A stretch of 64,000 nt of DNA from Euptelea pleiosperma (lineage: Eukaryota > Streptophyta > Magnoliopsida > Ranunculales > Eupteleaceae), in assembly GCA_035048495.1 (NCBI GenBank), contig CM068548.1:2046001-2110000 (forward strand). The letters are read 5' to 3'. Numbering within the stretch: position 1 is the first letter of the stretch; each line of letters opens with the position of its first letter. A program made the position numbers and the translations under genes. The notes under the pieces were generated by a model. That model made no database searches and was not told where the DNA came from. It saw only the letters and a list, made by a program, of their open reading frames with translations. Positions 34,801-46,800 of this stretch are shown one piece after another.

Positions 34801-37800
34801 TCTATAATAGTGCAAAGGCTGTCAATTTGATGAGGCAATATACTCAAGATAGGGACCTATTGAGACCCGGCATCACACGATTTGCGACTGAGTTTATCGC
34901 ATTACAAAGTCTCATGCATCATTAGGTTTCACTACGTAATCTCTTCTTATCGGAGGAATGGAAGGCTTTTATTGTAAGGTATAGGAGGGACAGAGAAAAG
35001 TAAGAACTTGCAGATACAGTGTCTAATTATATATTGACGTCAGAGTTTTGGACGAAGGCGAAAGAAACATGTAGAACATTTGAGCCTCTTGTCAAAGTGT
35101 TAAAGTTGGTAGATCAAGATAAAAAACCAACTTTAGGCTTTATATACGAGGCAATGGATAGAGCAAAGTTGACAATCCAAGCCGGATGTCGCCATTACAA
35201 GAAGTATTGGGACATCATTGATAAGAGATGAGAAGGCCAGCTACATCATCCTCTGCATACAGTAGGTAAATTATTTCTTATGTAGATTATACGTTCTTAA
35301 ATTATTATTTTATTACTTGATAGTGTATATTTTAATTCTTCACCTTTTATGTGAAAATAGCATACTTCTTGAACCCTGCCTTCCAATACAACAACATTTC
35401 AAATCACGAAGAGATAAAAGAAGGTCTACATGAAGTGATTAAGAGATAAGAGCCATTAATGGATAAACAAGGGCAAGTAATAAACGAAGTATGTATCCAT
35501 GTTTTGTATAATGTTAAAAGATATATGGTGATAATATGCTTTTAACATTTTTTATACACTTGAATGTAGATAAAATTATTTGCAGAGGCAAGAGGAAAAT
35601 TTTGCGAAACCCTTACAAAGCATCAGCGCAAATCTGATATGCCTGGTATGTGCACAATGCAATTGTGCAATAGTATCATCTTATTACTAAAAACTAATGC
35701 AGCTTACTCTTAATTTTGTAGGCGAGTGGTGGTCAAATTATGGGTCGTCTGCACCACATTTAAAATCAATTGCAGTCAAGATTTTGAGTCGAACATGCTC
35801 CTCATTAGGTTGTGAGAGGAATTGGAGCACATTTGCTCTTATCCATACGAGGGCTCGTAATCATTTATCGATGAAGCGATTAGAGCAATTAGTATATGTG
35901 CACTATAATATGAGGCTACGAGTTCGTAATTTAATGGATAAGAGGGAAGATGACGATTACTATAATCCTATTGATTTAGATTATATCTTTGAAGCGGATG
36001 ACGTCTTAGACCCTTGGATGCGCGAGAAGGACACGCCTACACTGAACATTGAAGATTTATCGTGGTTAGATGAACCGCTTAACAGAGGAGATGATCCCGA
36101 TCATGGTGGTAGTGATGATGGTGCTGGTGCTGGTATTGCTTATGGTGGGAGTGTTGGTGGGAGTGCTAGTGGGAGTGGGGGTGCTAGAGGTGGTGATGGA
36201 GGCGTTGGAGGGACTCAGGAGGAGGGTCGGCTTGGGGATACACACCCTGCCGATGAGTTCATTACCACGCAAGACTCTAATCACGGCATTAGAGAACGGC
36301 GTAGGAGATTGGCGATGTTAACTACATATCCGAGTGATGATGAGCCAGATACCCAATATCGACATGGACATGGAGATGTTGACTTGGGTGAGCAGGTGCA
36401 ACAGATGTCATTTGTTGATCATCCGAGTTGGAATACTCACAGGCGAGGTTTTGAAGATTCTCCGAGTCACGTTCCTCATGGATATGATTAGCCTCCTTAT
36501 GGATATGCTCAGCCTCCACCATATAGATATGACGGTCAGCCTCAGCCTTTTTCTTATGATCAGGGGGGAGAGTCCAGTTCCAATCAGAGTCAGACTCCTT
36601 ATGGATCTGCTCAACCTCCACCATATGGATATTACGATCAGCCTCAGCCTTTTTCTTATGATCAGGGGGGAGAGTCCAGTTCCAATCAGAGTCAGACTCC
36701 TTATGGATATGCTCAACCTCCACCATACGGATATTACGATCAGCCTCAGCCTTTTTCTTATGATCAAGGGGGAGAGTCCAGTTCCAATCAGAGTCAGACT
36801 CATACAAATAACCATGACTCATCTACAGAGCAATATGGCTTATTCTACCCATACCATTACCAATATGGGCAGTAGATTGTATGCCATGAGACTTAGGATT
36901 GTGTTTGTGTGATTGTAAACTTGCTTTTCAACTTTGAATGATGATTGCTTAGTTCAACTATTTAAGTGTGCGATTGTATGGCTTAGCCAATGGCCTTGAT
37001 TTGTAGATAATGCATCGTAGACATGGTGACACTCAAATTAAACATTATGTTATGATTATTTAATTATGTTATTTTGAAACATTCGATCCAACCCAATAAC
37101 ACGTAAATCAATTATTTTGATCATAAATTAGTTGTTTAATATAATTTATTCAAAATTTTCTTGCATTTATAAGTTTCTTATTTTTTTCTAATTTTCTAGC
37201 ATTTTTTCAAAAAAATTTGAAGCCTCTAGAATTGGTTTCGTTCGTTTAGTTTCGGTTTCACGAAGTTTCATCCGATACCGAACGATACTTCCGATACGTT
37301 TCGTTATCGCCTATGAACGATACCGTGTACTTTGAACCATGTGTTGGAATGGGCTATTTTTGGTGAATATGACATCCATGGTGAGGAGATCATCATCACC
37401 AAAAACCAGCCCTTGACTCATCTCCATGCGGGCCCCACATAGACTAAAATATCCTAATATACGGGAAGGGTTTTCTGGACCTACACTCCATTACTCTTCT
37501 TCGGTGTGGCCAGGTTCTTTTTAGTTTTTACACATGAAAGCTGAGATGGTGGGCTCAAAGGAGCCCACACAATTAGTCACCCCAGTATCTCCACGTGGCA
37601 AGTTTCAGCATAAAAGCAGTCCACCACCTGACAAAAAAGATATGTTTATTTTGCTCTTTTTTCAAAAAAATAAAAATATTTAAATGGCTGCAATTCGGAG
37701 GGATAAGTACAACACATGGTAGGTATAGGCATGACGTGGTTTGATATAGAATTCAGAATAATATTTCTTAGATGAAACTAGCAATAGATTCAAAAGAATT

Positions 37801-40800
37801 TCAATTTAAAGTTCAATCCGGTAAAGGTCAGAGGCCAGGAGCTTATTTTATCAGAAACTAGGGCTTGTTCCTAGCGGCAAGATGAGACTTACCTAACTTT
37901 TATTGATTTTCCTTTTACGGAGGGTAAACGGTGGAAATTTTTTTGGTCAACTTATTAGTCTAGAATAAAAATACTAAATAAATCCGAATTTTGAAAGAAA
38001 AACTCCCAAAAATACCAGGAAACCGATTAGCACAACAATGGAACATGATACAAACCTGCCACAAGAAGAAGCTATAAAGAAGCTCGGAAAACCTATATAG
38101 TTCAAACACTATACCCCAGAGTATGACTGTTACCTCTACCTCTGTTGAAGTGTAAGATGGATCCAAATTTTCAAGCAGGACAAGTGTCCCTTGCTCATGC
38201 GCAATTTGCATCCTTTCCTCCCAAGGCTGAAAATGAAACATAAGAATTGATACATTAAACAAGGCAAAGGTGAGAAAGGAGTGTCTGGAAAGACATTGAA
38301 TGTTGGTAAAAAATAAAAATTCAATATTACATGTCAGCATCCAAAAACAGATTTAATAAGTCATCAACAGGTGAATCCAACACAGGTTGACTCCGAAGCA
38401 CATTGGCTTGAATGTAGCAGTCTTTCTACAGATACACAGGAGAGAAAGAAATGAACAGCTAGAGCATGCCCAACTCTTGAAGATGCAGTTGACAGATACA
38501 AAGTGGGAGATACTATGAATATGGGACAGTTGGATGGCACGGAAATGAGCCTCTTAGAGATATTCACAAGTATATTTTGCTTAGATCTACAAACATCCAA
38601 GTAAACTGTTCATCATCTTCTCACCTCGCCAGTTTGACTATGTTGCATTGATATGGGTGCGGAGTGTCAGACTCGGCGAGCCTTGAAAAGTAGGATTATG
38701 GACTCGCAGTATTCTTTAAATAATATGAAACAATGTAATTTTTTCTTATAAAATGATGAGGATAATAGTTGATAATGTGATAAAATAGTTTATACTTTGT
38801 ATTATATAATTATAAACAAAGGAATACATGTGTAATGTTATATTTGTCGCATAACAAACTTCAATTTAAGAAGTAGAACCCATAACCTATGTAAATTGTA
38901 GTTAATATCTTGCAAGCAAGGGAAGGAAAAATAAAACAAAATTCGGAAGTGTCGCACCGGAATTTGTATCGTTTCAGACTCTGACACATGTCTGACACAG
39001 GTACTTTGCCCCATTTAGAAGAATCCATGCAACATAACAATTTGAACCTGTTTTGACATCTTCTGAAAACACCCACACAGCTGCTGGGGCTTTGCATGAA
39101 CTAAGAAACGCTCAACATCTAAAGTAGATGGAAAAAATCATCTGAACAATGTTTTTTTTTTTGATAAGCCAAGATAAATATATATGAAAAAAAAGAGTAG
39201 ATCAAGGGGATCTCGAAACAAACGTGCAAGAAAACAAAAAAGACCACCAAGGGCAGCCGAAAAGAACAAAAACCACAAAGGAGCCTCCGCTCTATAATCA
39301 CCCCATCAGATCCTCAAACCTAAACAACAAGTCCCCAAAGAATGTACCTCTCATCTCGGGGAAAATACTACCCCAACAGTATAGGAGAGCTTTAATGCGA
39401 AGAATAATATCCTGAAAAGAGCATTCTTTGTCTAGGCAAACTCTCCTATTTCTCTCCAACCAGACACCCCAAATGATTGCAAACGGTAACAGCTTCCACA
39501 GGATGCTACCCTTAGAGGACGCATGAATCTTGGGCCAACCTCTCAACAATGCCCCAATGGACTCTGGAAAGACCCAAGAAAGACTCCTCAGTGATCAATG
39601 TTTTTATTTATTGCTACCTTTGCCATTATGGGGGGAATTCTACTTGAGAATTACAAAACTTTCAAAAGAAAGTAATGGATCACATTGATGTGATTGATTG
39701 AACCATGGCTGATACTGGGAAACAAGCTGTGTACACTCTTATATTACCATCCCCTAATGGCACTAGACATGAATGCAATGCACGCAAACGTACCATAATC
39801 CGACCACAAGATCTATGAAACCCCTTTGCGTTGGCATGTAGTAGCTTCATTTGACGGGAGCAGTTTAGGAGAATCATAATCGCTCTGTGTGATACTTAGT
39901 AGGATTCTAATTAGCTAACATAACATAATAAGATGCTTAAGCCTAATGAAATATTAAAATTAACCTATCCTTCGCGTGATATAACCGATAGCCATGTGGA
40001 AATCTCCAACACAAAGTAAACAAACAAGCAGATTCCAATATATGATCATTTCTCAATCTTATAGGGCAACTTTACTCAAAATCAACCCAACTCGAAAAGA
40101 TGGCTTGTTTAGAATCAAGGTAACCTATAATCCTGCCAAGCTAGACTGAACCAAACTGATGAATTGAGAAAATCCAGATGCCATGACACAGGAGCTGAAG
40201 AAAGAAAGCCTGGACTAACCATTGGTCCAATCACAGGCTCATTTTGAGGCCCATGGCCAGCCACTTGATAACAGGCAGATACACTTATGGGTGGACTCCA
40301 CAGGAAGCTATGTTTGTCTAGTTTTATCGTTAGTTAGGATTTGATATTTCATGACCTATTAGTTGGTTTATTGTAGTAGGACAAGTTTAGTAAGTATTCT
40401 AGAAGAATCTTAAAAGATTTTGAATAGGATTAACATCTTGTGAGGATGTTGTTCAGAGTCTGAGATAGTTGCTAACACTCTCTCTCTCTCTCTCTTTCCC
40501 CTACTGCTATCGTTTTGTTTTCTTTAATTTCCTATCCATCAAGCCCAAAATCACGCTAAAGAGACTTTGCTTCCACCCAACGTCGTTGTGGGACTGGGAC
40601 AGCCCTACCATCCTGCATTAGTTTAGGTATCAAAGCAAGTTTTTGTTCCTTGTACAATTCAGACGAGTGACCTCCACCTTGTTCAAGTTTCAGGTTCTTC
40701 AAAAAATTTTGGTTAAATCAGTTAGATATTATGTTATGTTATTAGTGTAATGAATATTTTCATATTCAATTTGGCAAAGATTCCGTTTGACATAAAAACA

Positions 40801-43800
40801 TTCTTATAACCGTTCCTACGAGCACCAGTGTAGTGTGAAGATGTCGTGGTATGCATACTGCGCCGACTACGTGAAGACTAAAAGACAGAGACAGCAAGAA
40901 TCAGACGGTTAACGACAGGAGTCATCTGAGTAACTGCCCATTTGACGGTTATAGATCGCATACGCTCGCTTAGGAAGGTAAGTGACTTAGTGGCCATAGG
41001 AATAGGTTTAAAAATGAATAAAATATTATGGTCAAACCTAGTCATTGGACAGACCCGAGTCTTAGTTAAAGTTATTGACTTTTGGGAGAGTCCGATCGAT
41101 TAGATGAGGTTCAATTGATTGGGCTATACTCTGTAAAATTGATTGGGGTCTACGAGACAAAACATGATCAAAGCCCAATCGATTGAACACATCTGTAAAA
41201 TCGATTGGAGTCTATGAGACAGAACATGATCAAAGCCCAATCGATTGGACAAATCTGTAAAATCGATTGGAGTCTGCGAGACAGAACATGATCATAGCCC
41301 AATCGATTAGAGACCTCTGTAAAATCGATTGGAACCTACAGGACAGAAATTTATTTAAGTTCGATCGATTGGACTATGTACAATCGATTGGATTTACGAA
41401 GGAAATTGTCATCCGTACAAGGCTAATCGATTGGACCCAAAATCCAATCGATTGGACCTTGCTCAATTGATTGGACGTAGAGTACAATAGACTGGACTTG
41501 ACACGAATTGAGTCTATTTCAGATCGAAATTCTAGTTCCCACGATCCCACGTTCTACAAAGCTCAGGGTTACGAATTCTATAAATACAACCCTTCTACAC
41601 CTTCTCTACACACACAGAGTGACAGATTGACACTTATATACTTCAAGAGAGAGAAGAAAATGTTTATTTATTATAGTGTCCATTCGAAGAGAAACAAGCC
41701 TAGTTATCTCATTCACATCTTGTGAACTTGTTCATCTTCTCGATCAAAGCCAAGTGCTTGATCCATTACTCAGCTTAGGTCTCCCACATAGATATTCGAC
41801 CTAGTAGCCTAAATGTACCAGTGTGACTCAACACCTTTGAGCAACCTAGGGTTCAGGGTGTATTGAATCATTCACATTCGACAAAGGCTGGAGTGTTAAG
41901 AATTAAGATGGGAGTGGCCGATCGACGGTAGGTTTGGGGTGTACCAAACTGAACAAGTGGACAAGGCTTCTTAGCTGGAAGGGCGCGCGTGGATTCGTAG
42001 CGTTGATTCAGAGGACGTGGACGCATCGGCAGTAGGCCTTGGCTAAGGTTGGAAGTTGTATTTGCAATGGTGCTGTGTAGGTAACCTTTGTTTCGTTTAA
42101 CTTTTCCGTTAGTGATACTTTCCGTTTGGACGTGGTCCTGTGATTTTTCCTTGGCTAAGGTTTCTACGTAAAAATCTCTTATCTTGTGTGATTGTTTGTT
42201 TGTATTCCGCTATCTATATTGATTAGACCAAACGACGAAAAGAAAATATACCACGGAGGTATATTCGATTTGAGTCGGTTGTGATAATCTTTTATCAAAC
42301 AACTAAGGCATGCAATTTTCTCTCCTATCGTAGACCAGTAAAACTGTATAAGTATAAATAATTTTACATACCTAATCAACCCCCCCTTCTAGGTATTTCC
42401 GATTAAAGAGAACGGACCGGTGGTTATTTCAATTAGTGGGTTTGGGTTTTATGTATGGGACACATGGGGGGTAATACCGTAATATGGCCCATTCCCGTTA
42501 TGTTTTCTTTTAAGTGACTTTATATATAAATGGGTAGTATGGCTAGGCGATTCTAAGCTTAAGTCGCCGCTTCCTTTTCTCCCCCAATTCTTCTCTCTTC
42601 TTTCATGAAACCCTAATGAACTAACATGGTATCAAAGCAAGGTTTGTACTAATCTAGGGTTTCACCTTCTTCTCTATTCCATTTTCCCTTTTCTCTTCTT
42701 TATTTGTGGTGGAATATTATAATCTAGGGTTTGCCTGTGAAACCCTAGTTGGTTTTATGGTTCGTATGTGAAACCTAGTGGTGTTCATGATGTGAAGAGA
42801 CCATTATACAAGATTGATGATGTATGTGGTCCCCGTGTGGTGTATTCTACGTTATGTGTGCAAGTTTTACCCCCAGTGAAGATCGAAGCTGAGAGAAGTG
42901 CTCCCAGAGTAAATCGCAGGGTGTAAAGAGGTGAAAGATTTGTTCTGTGTGTTCTCCCTGAGTTCTCCGTGCATTCTATCAACGTAAGAAGTGAGAGATT
43001 CTCCTCTGGACCCAACCGCATCAACCCATAGCCTTCTCTGTGCAAACCGCAGGGCCTAGATAGAGGGGGAACACCTCCTGGGTGAAATCACACTTACACA
43101 GGACCCCTTCTGAGCAAACCGCACCCCCCAAGACCTCTCCTGAGTGAGCTGCAAGTCCAAGAAAGCGGGAGAACTGAAGTAATCTTGGATCGTAACCAGA
43201 TTAAGAGATTAGGGTTAGAGAGATGGAAGAGAGAAGAGAAGAAGAATGGGGGAAGAGGAGAAATTGTGTAGAGCTTCGAATAGCATACACGATTCCACCT
43301 AATATCTATATTAAGTGAAGTTTACATATTACAAAGACCTCCCTGCAGAATATAAGATATTACGAGTAGGTCCCTGACAACACTCCCCCTCAAGCTGGTG
43401 CGAAGATATCTATCATGACCAACTTGGATAACAGGTGCTCTAAGATCCCTTTAGTGACACATTTAGTTAACACATCAGCAACTTGATCAGCAGTATAGAC
43501 ATACGATGTACAAGTAAGTCCCTTGCCGAGCTTCTCTTTGATGAAGTGACGGTCCCCCTCAATGTGCTTTGTCCTGCCATGTTGGACTAAATTGTGAGCA
43601 ATACTGATGGTTGCTTTATTGTCACAACATAGGTGCATAGACCCTTTGACAGGATATCTGAGTTCACTGAGCATAGTCTTCAACCATAGAAGCTCTCACA
43701 CACACCATGAGCCATAGAACGGTACTCTGCTTCAGCACTGGAGAGGGCAACAACTACTTGCTTCTTGCTGTGCCAAGATACCAGATTACCTCCCACATAA

Positions 43801-46800
43801 GTGCAGTACCCCGATGTGGAACGCCTGGCTGAGACTGAACCTACCCAGTCAGCATCTGTGTAAGCTTCAACTCGCAGGTGTCCATTCTTACTATGTGCTG
43901 CCTCAAGATGTGGAGAGCGAAGAGCACGCATGAACTGACTAATAACACTGACTGTGTATGCAATATCTGGTCGTGTTAGTGAAAGATATATGAGGCGCCC
44001 AACAAGCCTCTGGAACTGGCCTGTATCAGCAATGGGTTCCCATCAACAGGATTCAGATGGTGTTGCTGCTCTTTAGGCGTATCGGCAAGTTTATCCCAAG
44101 TTCCCTGACTCGTGAAGGAGGTCAAGAACATACTTTCTCTTTGAGATGAACACACCCTACTTTGACCTAGCAACCTCAATGCCCAGAAATCTCATGGTTC
44201 CTAGATCCTTGATTCCAAACTCTGTGCCAAGGTATTTCTTCAGTCTGCAAACCTTATCTAAATCATCTCCCGTGACCAAGATATCATTCACATACACAAT
44301 AAGAGTAGTAAGACGGCCTTGACTTCTCTTAATGAAGAGAGTGTGGTCCGCCTGACTCTGCAAGTAGCCAATCTTCTTAACTACTAGACTAAACCTCTCA
44401 AACCAAGCTCTGGGTGACTGTTTAAGCCCATACAAGGCTTTCTTCAGTTTGCACACAAGTTCTTTACCCCCAGTCGGACTGAACCCTAGAGGACCTGTCA
44501 TGTAGAGCTCTTCCTCTAGATCACCATGGAGGAAGGCATTCTTGACATCCAACTAGTGGAGGGGCCAAGACAAATTTGCCCCAAGAGATAACACAACTTG
44601 AACTGAGTATCATGGTCACAGAAGCAAACATCTCCTGGTAGTCAATCCCATATGTCTGCGTGTACCCTTTTCCAACGAGACGAGCCTTGTATATGTCGAT
44701 GCTTCCATCTGCTTTATATTTCACTCTATATAACCATTTGTACCCCACAGGTTTCTTTCCTCTAAGCAATGGAACTAGATCCCAAGTACCATCCTTTTCT
44801 AGAGCCGTCATCTCTTCTAGCATGGCTGCTTTCCACTGTGGCTGGCTAAGAGCCTCTGAGACACTGGATGGCAGAGCGACACTGGATAGAGAAGTAGCAA
44901 ATGCCCTGTAGGATGGGGAGAGATGCTGGTAGAAAACAAAGTGAGAGATAGGGTGCTTGGTAACACAATTCTGAACACCCTTCTGATGAGATATTTGTAC
45001 ATCAATATCTATGGGAAGGATAGAATGAGCAACAGAAATATCATCATGGGGGTCACTGAGGATACGATTACCTGGATCGAGTTGGATTTCCTGGCAGTGA
45101 GCTTGGATGGTGGACTGTTTCTCTTTTGGACGTCATCTGGCATGTTTCAACTACGGGTCCTGTGGCACAGTGTCAGTAGGAGATGAGGACACGGATACAA
45201 GAGACTCATCAGGAGGCAAATCTTGGGGTACTAGTTGAGGAATCTCCCCCTGCGGAGATATCGGACTCTCGTCAAGACTCCCAAGCTCCCCCTAAAGAGA
45301 AGTCCGATCAACAGAGAAGAAGGGAAGACTCTCGAAAAAGGCGACATCTAGAGATACAAACCGACGACAGGTAGAGGAATGGAAACACCGATATCCCTTC
45401 TAAGTGGACGAGTAGCCAAGAACACACATCCAACAGCTTTCGGATCTAACTTGTCATTCATGTGATGGGAGTGAACATAGCAAACACAACCAAAGACCTT
45501 AGGCGGAATGGAGAACATAAGACAGGAAGGAAACATGAGTGAAAAGGGAGCCTTCGACCCCAGGACATGTGAGGGCATCCGATTGATCAAGTAGGATGTC
45601 GTCAACACAGCGTCAGCCCAATAACCCTTGGGTACCCTAGTACCGAGAATAAGTGCTCTAGCAATCTTCAGGACATGGCGATGCTTTCGCTCAGCGGTCC
45701 CATTTTGTTGAGGTGTATCTGCACATGAAGTCTGATGAACGATGCCATGCTTCTCAAGGTAGGATGCAAGACCACATTGTACATGTATTCCCCCCATTGT
45801 CAGTGCGCAGGACTTTCAATGTAGTGCCCAATTGATTGCACATTATTTTATGGAATGTCTAAAAGACTGTATGCACCTCATTTTTTTATCTCATAAAGTA
45901 GATCCAAGTGTAGCGACTGTAGTCATCTACAAAAACCATAAAGTAACGAAAGCCAAAGATAGAAGTGGTGGGATTGGGTCCCCAAACATCAGAGTGCATA
46001 AGCTGTAAAGGAAATGTACTTTTATTATTACTGATCGAAAAAGACACCCGACATTGTTTTGCAAGTATACAAGTTTCACAGTTGAACTCAAAAAGTAGAA
46101 CAAACGCAAACTGAGCTAACAGACTCTTCATGACTAAAAGTGGTAAATGACCTAGCATGTTATGCCATCGCATTAACAGGTCTTTATTGACGCTAGAAGT
46201 ACTGGCACTGGATTGATGTGCGACAAAATATGAACTCGCTGGCTATCGAATAGGTATAATCCACCATCCTCACGACCAATGCCAATCATCGGCCTCGTCT
46301 CCAAGTCTTGAAAAACACAGTGAGTCGGAAAATAGGTAACATTATAACACTGCAATTTAGGCTCTTAGAAAGATGGCTAACAGAAAGTAGGTTAATGGTG
46401 AATTTAGGAACATGAAGCACAAAGGATAAAGACAAAGTAGGTGTGGCAGAGATAGTGCCATTCCCTGAGATAGAGGAGAAGGTACAATCTGCCATGCGGA
46501 CCTTGTCCTTACCCGAACAGATATGATAAGTGGAGAAAAGAGATGACATACTAGTCATATGATCGGAGGCACCCGAATCAATGATCCAGGATGGACCAAT
46601 GGGTGCAGTAGACACATAGTGGGCTGAATGGGATGTACCTGTCTGAGTGAAGGATAATGTAGCTGGGGAAGGACCATCAAGCTGAATAAGGAGTTGTCGA
46701 AGCCTGTCGAGGTCCATGCTAGAGATGGTGTTGGACTGCCCAGAGGAAGGGGTCACATCAGAGGAATCTTGACTGGTGGCATGAGCGGCTGAGGTTCCAT

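Larger units (their letters stand above)
33690..37341 (+). mobile_element. hAT transposon remnant in an ASI1 intron
   Basis: It holds transposase sequence from 33702 to 36491, coding-like repeats to 36870, an AT-rich tail, and ends in ACTTTGAACCATG at 37341, the inverse of CATGGTTCAAAGT, which looks like a hAT terminal inverted repeat. The left end, with the BED finger and TIR, is missing. It lies antisense to ASI1 in its 4.8-kb intron. Confidence 0.78.

Noticed and set aside
36495..36800. Regular repeats considered as a CRISPR-like array
   Set aside because: Units are directly adjacent without unique spacers and encode protein repeats in a plant TE.
36322..36822. Minus-strand ORF of 166 residues with [19 protein letters not shown] repeats
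   Set aside because: It is the reverse reading of the 102-bp coding repeats of the hAT tail; the + strand reading fits the transposase frame.
39680..39877. Minus-strand ORF of 65 residues in the ASI1 intron, considered as the missing small exon
   Set aside because: It lacks the expected SKWF-like residues and fitting splice sites, and resembles no family I know.
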